Below are positions 25,384-33,943 of a stretch of DNA of 64,000 nt, one piece after another. The notes below the pieces were generated by a model. The model saw nothing but the letters and a program-made list of their open reading frames with translations, did not search any database and was not told the origin of the DNA. This DNA is from an uncultured Mycoplasmatota bacterium (GTDB lineage: Bacteria; Bacillota_I; Bacilli_A; RF39; UBA660), in the NCBI GenBank assembly GCA_900552495.1, contig URZY01000004.1:115351-179350 (forward strand), read 5' to 3'. The stretch's first letter is position 1, and every line of letters starts with the position of its first letter. Made by a program: the position numbers and the translations under genes.

Positions 25384-26796
25384 ATGAAAAAGACTAAAAT
25401 TATATGTAGTATTGGTCCTGCTTCAAGTCAAGTTGAAGTAATGGAACAGATGGTTAATGCTGGAATGAATGTTGCAAGAATTAATTTTACTCATGCAACG
25501 ACAGAAGAGAGATTTCAAGTTATAAATTCAGTTAGAGAAGTTCGAAAAAGAACTGGAGCTAATGTAGCTATTCTTTGGGATACTAAGGGTCCAGAATTTA
25601 GAAGTGGAAATTTTGAGGGTGATAGTGTAACTTTGATTGAAGGTAAGACTATTAGATTGGTTAAGGATAATGTCTTGGGCAATAGTGAGAGATTTACTGT
25701 TAATCATCCAGAGGCTATTGATAATTTAGAGGTTGGAACAGTAGTTTTACTTGAAAATGCTAAAATGAAATTAGAAGTAATAAGTAAGGAAAATGATGGT
25801 GTTACTTGTAAAATCGTTAATGGTGGAGTGCTTGGAAATCGCAAAAGTATGAGTGTTCCAGGAATTAAATTAAATATTCCCTATGTTAGTGATGTTGATA
25901 GAGAAGATATTAGATTTGCATGTGAAAATGGAGGAGAATATTTGGCAATTTCATTTGTGTCATGCAAGGAAGATGTTTTGGAGATTAAGGAAATATTAAA
26001 GGAATATAATAGAGAAGATTTACTTATCATTTGTAAAATTGAAAGCGATCTTGGTATTAAGAATTTGGAGTCTATCTTAAAAGTGTCTGATGGTGTTATG
26101 GTAGCCAGAGGTGATTTAGGTACTGAAATTGAGTCAGAAAGATTGCCTATTGTTCAGAAGAATATGATTAGAACTTGCCGTAAAATGGGTAAAATTTGTA
26201 TTGTGGCAACTGAAATGTTAGAAACAATGATGGAAAATAATAGACCAAAGAGAGCAGAAACAAGTGATATTGCCAATGCTGTTTTAGATGGAACTGATGC
26301 AGTTATGTTAAGTGGTGAAACAACAGTAGGAAAACATCCAGTTGAAACAGTTGCTGCGATGGCTAAAATTTGTGAGGTTACTGAACAGTATGCAGAATTT
26401 GATTATGTTCGTGAATTTACGCGTCTTAAAACGGTTAGTGCAGCAATTGCAGAGAGTGTCGTTGATAGTGCGAATAGATTGGGAGCAAAGTTAATATGTA
26501 CAGCAACAATTAGTGGTTCAACAGCGAGACTTATTAGTAATTTCAAACCTAAAGCACCAATTTTGGCTTTATGTCCAGATGAAAAAGCTTGTCGTAGGTT
26601 AGCACTTAATTGGGGAGTTTATACAAAAACTATTCCAATGTATGGTACTACTGATGAAGTATTGACGGCTAGTGTTGAGACAGCTAAAGAGTTTACTAAT
26701 TTAAATACTGGAGATGTTGTAGTATTAACAGGTGGTTTCCCAACAACTGGTCGTGCTAAGACAACAAACTTGATGAAGATTGAGGAAGTAAAATAA
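25384..26796 (+). CDS. pyk: Pyruvate kinase
   Basis: Final ATP-yielding step of glycolysis. TKIICSIGPASS, the active-site stretch around WDTKGPEFR, CKIESDLGI, MVARGDLGTEI and the ATEMLETMMENNRPKRAETSD segment identify the family; AVMLSGETTVGKHPVETVAAM completes the A domain. 470 residues, so it lacks the extra PEP-utiliser-like C-terminal domain found in Bacillus PykA. It has its own promoter and a strong AGGAGGAGT ribosome site. Confidence 0.96.
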   Translation: MKKTKIICSIGPASSQVEVMEQMVNAGMNVARINFTHATTEERFQVINSVREVRKRTGANVAILWDTKGPEFRSGNFEGDSVTLIEGKTIRLVKDNVLGNSERFTVNHPEAIDNLEVGTVVLLENAKMKLEVISKENDGVTCKIVNGGVLGNRKSMSVPGIKLNIPYVSDVDREDIRFACENGGEYLAISFVSCKEDVLEIKEILKEYNREDLLIICKIESDLGIKNLESILKVSDGVMVARGDLGTEIESERLPIVQKNMIRTCRKMGKICIVATEMLETMMENNRPKRAETSDIANAVLDGTDAVMLSGETTVGKHPVETVAAMAKICEVTEQYAEFDYVREFTRLKTVSAAIAESVVDSANRLGAKLICTATISGSTARLISNFKPKAPILALCPDEKACRRLALNWGVYTKTIPMYGTTDEVLTASVETAKEFTNLNTGDVVVLTGGFPTTGRAKTTNLMKIEEVK

Positions 26797-26813
26797 CTTA
26801 TAACAATAATAGT

Positions 26814-26849
26814 AAAAAAGTTAAGTTAATAGTAAGCTTGACTTTTTTT
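26814..26849 (+). terminator. Terminator after pyk
   Basis: A 14-bp stem with two G-U pairs (26814-26827 with 26835-26848) is followed by T at 26849. It isolates pyk from the leader elements downstream. Confidence 0.75.
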
Positions 26850-26855
26850 ATTTAT

Positions 26856-26884
26856 TTGACATATTAAAGAAAATATGATAAAAT
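26856..26884 (+). promoter_or_regulatory. Promoter of the tandem-leader transcript
   Basis: TTGACA (26856-26861), 17-bp spacer, TAAAAT (26879-26884) with an extended TG at 26876-26877. The RNA would begin near 26891 with a 5' hairpin TTCATTG-loop-CAATGAA. Confidence 0.8.
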
Positions 26885-26934
26885 TAAGCCATTCATTGAT
26901 TAGCAATGAAAAATTTATATAAAGGAAGAGCAAA

Positions 26935-26979
26935 ATGAAAAAGATTAGTATGACAATTCGTAGACGTAGATTCGATTAA
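26935..26979 (+). CDS. Leader peptide 1, MKKISMTIRRRRFD
   Basis: A 14-codon ORF with a good ribosome site (AAAGGAAGAG). It contains four consecutive Arg codons, CGT AGA CGT AGA, which themselves form the 5' arm of a long-range helix with 27033-27040. The same design recurs in leader peptide 2. Too short for homology; the claim that it is translated rests on the ribosome site, the repeat of the pattern and conservation of RRRR at the peptide level. Confidence 0.65.
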   Translation: MKKISMTIRRRRFD

Positions 26980-27100
26980 CACTTGAGAAAGCGATTCAAA
27001 TCGTGGATGCAAGTGTTATTGGTGATGCTTGTATCTACGTAAGTCATAGTAATACTTTATTATTAAATGAGACCTATGTGATATAAGCATAGGTCTTTAT
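26959..27100 (+). promoter_or_regulatory. Structured leader element 1 with terminator
   Basis: Helices visible by eye: ACGTAGAT (26964-26971) with ATCTACGT (27033-27040); TAACACTTG (26977-26985) with CAAGTGTTA (27010-27018); and an alternative GATGCAAG (27007-27014) with CTTGTATC (27028-27035), which excludes the other two. A terminator follows: GACCTATG (27071-27078) with CATAGGTC (27088-27095), then TTTATTGTTG. CATAG at 27044-27048 could pair with CTATG of the terminator arm. The arrangement is that of an attenuator reading translation of the Arg codons; the signal is unknown. Confidence 0.65.
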
Positions 27101-27124
27101 TGTTGTGGAGGAAGAGGTGAACTT

Positions 27125-27187
27125 ATGAAGATATTTGTTATGAATAATCGTAGACGCAGATTGATGGTACACTTGAGGAAACGGTAA
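27125..27187 (+). CDS. Leader peptide 2, MKIFVMNNRRRRLMVHLRKR
   Basis: A 20-residue ORF with a very strong ribosome site (GGAGGAAGAGGTGA). Four consecutive Arg codons CGT AGA CGC AGA occupy the same place as in leader 1; the third codon differs only synonymously. The stop codon lies further downstream than in leader 1, so the ribosome would cover the first helix of the element. Confidence 0.65.
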   Translation: MKIFVMNNRRRRLMVHLRKR

Positions 27188-27281
27188 AAATATAGCCGTA
27201 GATGCAAGTGTTATTGGTAGTGCTTGCGTTTACTTATAGGAGATAGAAAAGACCTATGGATGCAAGCATAGGTCTTTTATT
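27147..27281 (+). promoter_or_regulatory. Structured leader element 2 with terminator
   Basis: This is a diverged second copy of element 1. GTAGACGCA (27150-27158) pairs with TGCGTTTAC (27225-27233, one G-U); ACACTTG (27169-27175) with CAAGTGT (27205-27211); the alternative AGATGCAAG (27200-27208) with CTTGCGTTT (27223-27231, two G-U). The invariant core GATGCAAGTGTTATTGGT (27201-27218) is shared with copy 1. Terminator: AAAAGACCTATG (27247-27258) with CATAGGTCTTTT (27267-27278). TATAGG (27235-27240) can instead pair with CCTATG of its 5' arm. It lies 21 bases before the M20 gene. Confidence 0.68.
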
Positions 27282-27301
27282 ATAGTTAAGGAGAGGTTAT
27301 T

Positions 27302-28378
27302 ATGGATAAGAATTTAAAAGAAATCATTAATATATTAGAAAAACTGATGAGTTATAAAACGGTAGAAGGAGAAGTAGAGGAATTTGAGGGGATTTTTGAG
27401 TATATTAAATCATTGATTCCTAATAATTTGTATTTAGAAGAATATGAATTTAAGAAACATAAAGCAATAGTTATTTCTAATACAAAAGAAAAGAAACTAG
27501 ATTTAGTATTTTGTACACATATTGATGTAGTTCCGGCTAGTAATTATGATTTTTCTTATGATGGGAAGTGTATTAAAGGTCGTGGAGCTTTTGATATGAA
27601 GGGTAGTGTAGCAGTTTGTTTGAAATTATTAGAAGAATTTACTGTATCAAAAAAAGTTGGCTTGTTTATTACAAGTGATGAAGAAATTGCTGGATATTGT
27701 GCAAAACAACTATTAGAAATTTATGATGTGTCTTTTGCAATTGTGCCAGATGGGGGAAAGAATCTACAGATAGTTAAAGAAGAAAAAGGGCAATTACAAT
27801 TGAAAATTTCAATTAAAACAAAATCAGCGCATGCTTCTCAGCCATATAATGGTATAAATGCTATAGTTAAATTGTACGAGGTATATCAAAAAATAATAAA
27901 GAAATATCCACTACCTAAAAATAGTAATGATTATAAAACATCGGTTAATTTATCATTAATAAATGGCGGTGAAGCAATGAATAGTGTAGCAGAGAAGGCT
28001 TCTATGGTTTTAGATATACGTCATACATCTAGTGATGGTAAGGACAAGATAATGTCGTTTATTAAAAAGATTGATGAAACTTTAGATGTTGAGATAATTC
28101 ATGCAGGAAGTCTGTTTAAGACAGATTTAGGTAATGAATTTATAAAGAAATATATTGCTATAAGTGAAAAAGTACTGGGAAAAGAGGTTGAAATTGTTTC
28201 TTCAGAAGCAACAAGTGATGCTATATATTTTTCTGATAAAATGATTCCAACAATTTTGACAAATCCAGTTGGAGATTATGCCCATGCAGAAAATGAATTT
28301 ATTGAAGCTGAAAGCTTATTACATTTGTATGAAATTTGGAAAAGTATGTTAAAGGAGGAAATTAAGAATGATGAGTAG
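27302..28378 (+). CDS. M20 family metallopeptidase/deacylase (ArgE/DapE-like)
   Basis: Zinc-dependent amidohydrolase of the M20 family, 358 residues. Metal ligands and catalytic residues are visible: H73 and D75 (THIDV), D98 (GRGAFDMKG), E127 and E128 (SDEEIAG), D150 (VPDGG) and a C-terminal His in DYAHAENEF. The lid domain (about 160-270) starts QLQLKISIKTKSAHASQP. It is closest in style to ArgE/DapE/CPG2 enzymes, which remove an acyl or acidic amino acid from substrates such as N-acetylornithine. The exact substrate is open. Expression would depend on both upstream terminators. Confidence 0.85.
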   Translation: MDKNLKEIINILEKLMSYKTVEGEVEEFEGIFEYIKSLIPNNLYLEEYEFKKHKAIVISNTKEKKLDLVFCTHIDVVPASNYDFSYDGKCIKGRGAFDMKGSVAVCLKLLEEFTVSKKVGLFITSDEEIAGYCAKQLLEIYDVSFAIVPDGGKNLQIVKEEKGQLQLKISIKTKSAHASQPYNGINAIVKLYEVYQKIIKKYPLPKNSNDYKTSVNLSLINGGEAMNSVAEKASMVLDIRHTSSDGKDKIMSFIKKIDETLDVEIIHAGSLFKTDLGNEFIKKYIAISEKVLGKEVEIVSSEATSDAIYFSDKMIPTILTNPVGDYAHAENEFIEAESLLHLYEIWKSMLKEEIKNDE

Positions 28379-29135
28379 TGAAAAACAAAATAAGTTTAAA
28401 AATATATATGAAAATAATGATGAATTTGTGATTTGGGAAAAATTGGATAATGGATGTTCTATTGGCACATTGGGTTATTCTTTAGAAAATGCTCAAATAT
28501 TGGAGGTGTTACTTCAGTCCTTTTCGGAGCAGTATGGTGAGAAAATTGATTTGGAGGCTGCAAAAGAGGAATTACAACTTTATCAAGAACAAGGAAAATT
28601 GTTTATATATTTTGATGAAGATATGAACCCAGTATCAATGAACGGTTGTATTTATAATTATGATAATGATACTGTTGATTTTGTCTCTACTAAGAAAGAA
28701 CTTAAATCACTGTATTTTTATGGTTTGTCAACAATACCTTCTTATCGTGGTAAAGGTGCTTGCAGTTGTTTAATTGACTATGCTATTGATTTTGCGAGAG
28801 AAAATGATTTTGATTTTGTCTATGCAAGAACAGATTTAGTTGATTCAAATTCTGAATGGTTAATGGCAAAAGCTGGGATGGAGATTTGTAAATACGATGG
28901 AAAGATAATTGCAGAGTGGGTTGATGTTGATGAGAATACAGGGGATTATCGTTTGCATATGTGGATGCCATTACAGGGAGAAATAGCTGTACTACCAAAA
29001 GGAGCTGCTTATTATGCAACAGATGATCATATGCGTAATATTGAAAGTTCAGAAAATGTTATTGAATCACTTGATGATGATTTAAAGATTTGTGAGAAAG
29101 TAAAGGTTAAGAATTATGCAAAAATTAGTGCGTAA
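28368..29135 (+). CDS. GNAT-family N-acetyltransferase
   Basis: 255 residues. The acetyl-CoA binding segment is STIPSYRGKGACSCLIDYAIDFA (about 125-147, R-G-K-G-A loop), followed by FDFVYARTDLVDSNSEWLMAKAGM, the usual strand and helix with the 'xxxAGM' end. The N-terminal third is unusual and the C-terminus has an extra acidic tail (about 205-255). It overlaps the M20 gene by 11 bases and has AAAGGAGGAAA upstream, so the two are coexpressed. An acyltransferase beside a deacylase suggests handling of the same acylated amine, which is inference. Confidence 0.82.
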   Translation: MMSSEKQNKFKNIYENNDEFVIWEKLDNGCSIGTLGYSLENAQILEVLLQSFSEQYGEKIDLEAAKEELQLYQEQGKLFIYFDEDMNPVSMNGCIYNYDNDTVDFVSTKKELKSLYFYGLSTIPSYRGKGACSCLIDYAIDFARENDFDFVYARTDLVDSNSEWLMAKAGMEICKYDGKIIAEWVDVDENTGDYRLHMWMPLQGEIAVLPKGAAYYATDDHMRNIESSENVIESLDDDLKICEKVKVKNYAKISA

Positions 29136-29166
29136 AAAAGATTCAGTTTAAACTGAACCTTTTTTT
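29134..29166. terminator. Bidirectional terminator between the GNAT gene and gmk
   Basis: The 16-bp palindrome TTCAGTTTAAACTGAA (29142-29157) is extended by seven more pairs (one internal mismatch) with A and T flanks; it overlaps the ends of both convergent genes. Confidence 0.85.
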
Positions 29167-29848
29167 ATTGGATTTTTTCGGTAATGCCATCATTTTCAAA
29201 TTCTTCATCCATTAGTAATTCGTGAATTTCTTCTTCCTTAGTATCAAGATAAACTTCTTCAATACGATCAACCCGACATTTTTCAGCTTTAATAATAGCT
29301 TCAACTTTGTCGACGGCATCATTAATATCATCATTAACAACAACATAGTTATATCTAGTTACTTCATTTATTTCTTTATATGCAGTACGGAATCTTTCAA
29401 TTATTTTGTCTTTAGAATCAGTTTTTCTTTTTTTGAGACGCTCTACCATCGTTTTCAATGATGGTGGCATAATGAAAATGAATAAGGCTTCTGGTATTAG
29501 TTTTTTGATATTTGATGCTCCTTCGATTTCAATTTCGAGAATTACATCAATACCTTGTTCTAATTTTTTCTTGATGTATTCTTTTGGAGTACCATAGTAA
29601 TTACCAACATAGTTTGTGTACTCTAAAAAATAATCCTTTTCTATTAACTTTTCAAATTCTTCTTTGGTTACAAAATTGTAAGTAATACCAGGAATATCGT
29701 TATCGCGGATGGGTCTAGATGTTGTTGAGACAGATAACCATCTATTTTTACTGTCGTTTTCCATAAGTTTAGAGATAATAGTTCCTTTGCCACCACCACT
29801 TGGTGATGATATTACAATTAGTTGACCAGTGCTTTTTCGTTTTATCAT
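29165..29848 (-). CDS. gmk: Guanylate kinase
   Basis: Phosphorylates GMP to GDP. P-loop SSPSGGGKGT near the N-terminus, the GMP-binding SVSTTSRPIRDNDIPGITYNFVT and FLEYTNYVGNYYGTP, and the lid region VILEIEIEGASNIKK are present. 227 residues, slightly longer than usual because of an acidic C-terminal extension (KEEEIHELLMDEEFENDG). Follows tmcAL after two bases on the - strand, so one transcript. Confidence 0.95.
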   Translation of the reverse strand: MIKRKSTGQLIVISSPSGGGKGTIISKLMENDSKNRWLSVSTTSRPIRDNDIPGITYNFVTKEEFEKLIEKDYFLEYTNYVGNYYGTPKEYIKKKLEQGIDVILEIEIEGASNIKKLIPEALFIFIMPPSLKTMVERLKKRKTDSKDKIIERFRTAYKEINEVTRYNYVVVNDDINDAVDKVEAIIKAEKCRVDRIEEVYLDTKEEEIHELLMDEEFENDGITEKIQ

Positions 29849-29850
29849 TT

Positions 29851-30999
29851 TTATTCTCCTTTATTCATTAAATTTTTATATTCTTGATAGTTTAATTCTT
29901 TCTCTTTTTCTGGTGGTAATGTTAGGGCATAAATGGTTGTGGTAAATATTTCATATTCTAACATAGGATCTTTAGTACGATTTATTTTACTGATAATTGG
30001 AACAGGAACTTTTTTCTTGACACTATTTAAATAAAGTCTTCCTTGATCATTAAATCCTAATATTCTAATATAAGTGATAGAATTAAATGTTTTAGCTTTT
30101 TCTTTAGTAAAGTCACATAGGATATGAAGAAGCATACGGGTTATTTTATTATAAGTATGGCGTTTGCTTTTTAAATTTTTTACCAATTCATTGTAAGAGT
30201 TGGCTAGAGTTATTTCTTTTTTTAAGGCTTTAGCAAGACCATCATCGACTGTTTGATAAATCGAAAGATCAGGAGTTGTTAAAACTTTGTACTTTAAAAA
30301 ACAGTAATAGTCTTCTATAAAATGGAGATTGGTTAAATTTTTAGTAGTTATTTTTGGAAGAAATTCTGTAACAGAAATATTTTCTTTTAGGGCTTTTCTT
30401 ATTGCGGTGGCGCTGGAATGTTCTTTTAATTCTTCGTCGTGATAGGAACTTGTTCTTTTTATTGTTTCAGGAATGATTTTGTAGTTGTTTTTTTTAATGG
30501 CTTTTATATAACTGATACCAAGTAGATCATTGGGGGTTGATATTGTTTTGTTGGTCAGGTCTTTTAGTGCTAATGATAGAGCGGTAGGATAATTGTGGCC
30601 AAATTTAGAATATATTTTAATAAGTTTATCAAAATCTTCATTATTTAGTTGGGTATCGACAATTAACTCTAAATCTTTAATATTATTAGACTCACTACCA
30701 AAAACTACTCGTTCAACTCCTAAATATTCTAAAATTGTAATTGCTCCAAAACTAAAATAATCAGCACTTTGGGTAGCAAAAGGAAAAGGAAGCTCTATAA
30801 TTAAGTCTATTCCTGCTTGTTTTGCAATTTCTGTTTTCTTCCATTTGTCAATGATTGAAGCTTCACCACGTTGTGTGAAGTTTCCACTCATTACTAAGAC
30901 AATAGTATAGTCTTTATATAATTCTTTTATCTTATTTAGATGATATAAATGACCATTATGAAAAGGATTATATTCGGCAATAATTCCAACAGCTTTCAT
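29851..30999 (-). CDS. tmcAL: tRNA-Met cytidine acetate ligase TmcAL
   Basis: YlbM-type nucleotidyltransferase-fold enzyme that installs N4-acetylcytidine at the wobble base of elongator tRNA-Met. N-terminal AEYNPFHNGHLYHL holds the HxGH motif; VMSGNFTQRGEASIIDKW and ELPFPFATQSADYFSFGAI are family signatures, and SYHDEELKEHSSATAIRKAL carries the second nucleotide-binding motif. 382 residues. It precedes gmk in the same - strand operon. Confidence 0.93.
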   Translation of the reverse strand: MKAVGIIAEYNPFHNGHLYHLNKIKELYKDYTIVLVMSGNFTQRGEASIIDKWKKTEIAKQAGIDLIIELPFPFATQSADYFSFGAITILEYLGVERVVFGSESNNIKDLELIVDTQLNNEDFDKLIKIYSKFGHNYPTALSLALKDLTNKTISTPNDLLGISYIKAIKKNNYKIIPETIKRTSSYHDEELKEHSSATAIRKALKENISVTEFLPKITTKNLTNLHFIEDYYCFLKYKVLTTPDLSIYQTVDDGLAKALKKEITLANSYNELVKNLKSKRHTYNKITRMLLHILCDFTKEKAKTFNSITYIRILGFNDQGRLYLNSVKKKVPVPIISKINRTKDPMLEYEIFTTTIYALTLPPEKEKELNYQEYKNLMNKGE

Positions 31000-31023
31000 A
31001 ATCTCCCTCTTTTCTTTTAGTGT

Positions 31024-31052
31024 ATTTTATCATAATATTTTTTTCTTGACAA
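31024..31052 (-). promoter_or_regulatory. Promoter of tmcAL-gmk
   Basis: On the - strand TTGTCA (31052-31047), 17-bp spacer, TAAAAT (31029-31024) with a TG before the -10. The remaining upstream interval to murG (about 31053-31243) shows only a TGATATAAT extended -10 at 31214-31222 for murG and no ORF. Confidence 0.75.
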
Positions 31053-31246
31053 TGATATTTATATTTTGCTAGGCATTTAAAATAATATTGATCATGATAG
31101 TAAAATATAAATCTAGTTTTGTCTATTTTTTCTTTTATTTACATAATCTTTAGTATAGGGTATAATTAACTATATAAAGTATTGAGATTGATTTAAATTA
31201 ATGTAATGATGTATGATATAATATATTAACGGGATGTGATTATTTG

Positions 31247-32323
31247 ATGAGAGCAATAGTTGTGGCTGGAGGGACCGGTGGACATATATATCCAGCAATA
31301 GCAATTATAAATAAAATAAAGGAAAAAGAACAAGAAAGCGAAATTTTATATATTGGTACCACTGATCGAATGGAGAAAGATATTATTCCTAATCTTGGAA
31401 TTAATTATATTGGCTTGGAGATGAGTGGTTTAAATAGAAAAAATATCTTTAAGAATTTGGAAGTTTTAAAGAAATATAAAAAAGCAATTACTGATGCAAA
31501 AAGAGAAATAAAGAAGTTTGATCCGGATGTAGTGATTGGGGTTGGAGGCTATATTACGTTACCTGTATTAACGGCAGCTAATAGTTTAGGATATAAAACA
31601 ATAATTCATGAACAAAACTCTATTCCTGGCCTTTCAAATAAAATGCTAGCAAGATTTACAGATTGTGTCTGTGTATCATTACCAAATAGTGTGAAGTTAT
31701 TTAAAAATAAAAATGTTGTTTATACTGGCAATCCTCGTAGTGAAGAAATTATTGATGTTGCGAAAGTCACGAAAAAGGATTTGGGTTTAGATAGTACAAA
31801 GAAGTTAGTAATTATTGTAATGGGGTCTTTAGGATCTTTAACTATGACTAATAAGTTGAAAGAGATTATTACTGGTTTTTCAGGAAAAAAATATCAAGTA
31901 ATTGTAGTGACTGGCAAGAGTTATTTTGATAATTATAAAGATTTAAAAATTCCAGGAAATGTTAGAATAGTACCATATATGGATAATTTAATTAATGTGA
32001 TGAAAGATACAGATTTGTTGGTGTCACGTGCGGGAGCTTCAACGATTGCGGAGATTACAGCGATTGGTTTGCCGGCGATTTTGGTTCCTTCTCCTTATGT
32101 TACACATAATCATCAATATATGAATGCTAAGGAGTTAGAAGATTTAGGAGCTTGTCGTATTGTTACAGAAGAAGATTTCTCAAAAGAGACAATTATTAAG
32201 GAAATTGATAATTTATTGAATGATAGTAAAACCTATGTTGAAATGCGAGAAGCTAGTAAAAAGTTAGGGGTAGTTGACTCTGCAACTAGGATTTATACAG
32301 AGATTAGAAAGTTAATCGGGTGA
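31247..32323 (+). CDS. murG: UDP-GlcNAc transferase MurG
   Basis: Adds GlcNAc to lipid I to make lipid II at the inner face of the membrane. GGTGGHIYPAIAI is the N-terminal glycine loop; IGVGGYITLPV, HEQNSIPGLSNK and the C-terminal VSRAGASTIAEI with SPYVTHNHQ are family blocks. About 359 residues. The ATG at 31247 follows a TTG one codon earlier; the ribosome site (GGGATGTGAT) is weak. First gene of the division/wall cluster. Confidence 0.95.
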   Translation: MRAIVVAGGTGGHIYPAIAIINKIKEKEQESEILYIGTTDRMEKDIIPNLGINYIGLEMSGLNRKNIFKNLEVLKKYKKAITDAKREIKKFDPDVVIGVGGYITLPVLTAANSLGYKTIIHEQNSIPGLSNKMLARFTDCVCVSLPNSVKLFKNKNVVYTGNPRSEEIIDVAKVTKKDLGLDSTKKLVIIVMGSLGSLTMTNKLKEIITGFSGKKYQVIVVTGKSYFDNYKDLKIPGNVRIVPYMDNLINVMKDTDLLVSRAGASTIAEITAIGLPAILVPSPYVTHNHQYMNAKELEDLGACRIVTEEDFSKETIIKEIDNLLNDSKTYVEMREASKKLGVVDSATRIYTEIRKLIG

Positions 32324-32329
32324 AATAGT

Positions 32330-33241
32330 ATGAGAAGTGAAGTAATTGAAATGATAGAAGATGCGGGGATTGGACGATGTGAACGAGACGTTTTGTTAAG
32401 TAAGCATACTACATATAAGGTTGGTGGTAAGGCTAAGTTAATGGTTTATCCTAAAAATGTAGAGTGCTTAGTGAAATTGTTAAAACTTATTAAGATGCAT
32501 GATATCAAATATAAGGTTTTAGGTTTGGGATCAAATGTTTTATTTAGTGATAAAATTTTTGATGGAGTAATAATTAGGTTAAGTGAACTTGATGAGGTTG
32601 AATTTTTTGGAAATAATAAAATACGCGTCGGAGCTGGATATTCATTGATGAAATTATCTTTATTGGCAGCTAGAAAGGGATTGGCTGGTCTTGAGTTTGC
32701 TTCAGGAATACCAGGCACTGTTGGAGGAGCAGTGTTTATGAATGCCGGTGCTTATAAAAGTGATATGGGATATGTTGTTACAGAAGTGAAAGTATTAACA
32801 CCTGATTTTAATATTATTACTCTAGAAAATAAAGAAATGAATTTTCACTATAGAAGCTCGTTTTTGCAAAAACATCCAGATTATATTTGCTTAGAAGCGG
32901 TTATAAAATTAGAAAAGGGAGATAAAAATGCTCTTGATGAGGTTATCAAAGAAAGACGTCAGCGTCGAATGGAGTCACAACCTTTAGAATATCCATCAGC
33001 CGGTTCGGTATTTAGAAATCCAGAGGGGATGTTTGCTGGTAAGTTAATTGAAGATTTGGGGCTAAAAGGAAAAACTATTGGTGGTGCAATGGTTAGTGAA
33101 AAGCATGCCAACTTTATTATTAATTATAAGAAGGCCAAAAGTAGTGATGTTAAGAAGTTGATAGAATTAGTTCATCAGAAAGTATTGGAAGAATATGACG
33201 TTGATATGAAAATAGAACAAGAGTTTGTAAACTGGGAGTAA
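32330..33241 (+). CDS. murB: UDP-N-acetylenolpyruvoylglucosamine reductase
   Basis: FAD enzyme finishing UDP-MurNAc synthesis. HTTYKVGGKAKLMVYP, GLGSNVLF, GIPGTVGGAVFMNAGAYKSDM, HYRSSFLQ and the catalytic-Ser block PSAGSVFRNP are present, ending with SEKHANFIIN. 303 residues, type II architecture (YRSSF, no long insertion). Six bases after murG, as in Bacillus. Confidence 0.95.
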   Translation: MRSEVIEMIEDAGIGRCERDVLLSKHTTYKVGGKAKLMVYPKNVECLVKLLKLIKMHDIKYKVLGLGSNVLFSDKIFDGVIIRLSELDEVEFFGNNKIRVGAGYSLMKLSLLAARKGLAGLEFASGIPGTVGGAVFMNAGAYKSDMGYVVTEVKVLTPDFNIITLENKEMNFHYRSSFLQKHPDYICLEAVIKLEKGDKNALDEVIKERRQRRMESQPLEYPSAGSVFRNPEGMFAGKLIEDLGLKGKTIGGAMVSEKHANFIINYKKAKSSDVKKLIELVHQKVLEEYDVDMKIEQEFVNWE

Positions 33242-33250
33242 TTAAAGGGT

Positions 33251-33937
33251 ATGGCAAAAAAAATAGTCAAAAAGAAGAAGTTACGAGTATTTAGATTTTT
33301 TTTAATAGTCTTAGTTCTAACGGGGCTATTTTTTGGCGTATACAGTTATTTAAAGTTACCAATTAATAATTTAGTAGTTGTTGGAAACAATTACTTAGAT
33401 GATGATTATGTATTAAGACTTGCAGGCCTTATTGATTATCCAAGTTTTTGGCTTACTAATTTGCATGGGAGAGAAAAGAAACTTATGACATCTTCTTATA
33501 TAAATGAGGCTGATATAAAGCGTGGTTTTGGCCGGGTGGTGACGATTGAGATAGAAGAGAATAAGCCATTGTTTATTAAAGACAGTGATAAGAAAGTTGT
33601 TTTTGCTGATGGTAAAGAAATTAATGTTAGAGACAAATATTTATTTAGAGTGCCAAGATTGCTTAATTACGTTCCTGATAAAAAATATAGTAATTTTATT
33701 AAAGGAATGAATAACATTAATGAGGGTATTTTAGCTAAAATTTCGGATATTGAATATGTTCCTAATGATTTAGATAAAGATAGGTTTTTGTTGTATATGG
33801 ATGATGGAAACATGGTTTATTTAACTTTAACGAAATTTAATATGATTAATTATTATAATGATGTATTAGAACAGTTAGAGGGTAGAAAGGGAATACTATA
33901 TTTAGATAATGGAAATCACTTCCAAATAAAGGAGTAG
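33251..33937 (+). CDS. divIB: Cell division protein DivIB/FtsQ
   Basis: Bitopic divisome protein. A very basic cytoplasmic tail (AKKIVKKKKLR) is followed by one membrane helix (about 14-34) and a POTRA-like domain (INNLVVVGNNYLDDDYVLRLAG, then IEIEENKPLFI), and a beta domain to the end. 228 residues. Its place after murG-murB and before ftsA-ftsZ agrees with Bacillus. The start codon has only a modest upstream site (TTAAAGGGT). Confidence 0.9.
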   Translation: MAKKIVKKKKLRVFRFFLIVLVLTGLFFGVYSYLKLPINNLVVVGNNYLDDDYVLRLAGLIDYPSFWLTNLHGREKKLMTSSYINEADIKRGFGRVVTIEIEENKPLFIKDSDKKVVFADGKEINVRDKYLFRVPRLLNYVPDKKYSNFIKGMNNINEGILAKISDIEYVPNDLDKDRFLLYMDDGNMVYLTLTKFNMINYYNDVLEQLEGRKGILYLDNGNHFQIKE

Positions 33938-33943
33938 ATGAAT

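Noticed and set aside
26935..27281. CRISPR-like or simple direct-repeat array
   Set aside because: Only two diverged units of about 190 bases occur; they contain ORFs, helices and terminators rather than spacers.
31053..31243. Possible riboswitch or tRNA between tmcAL and murG
   Set aside because: The interval is very AT-rich, without stable stems or tRNA arms; only an extended -10 for murG is visible.
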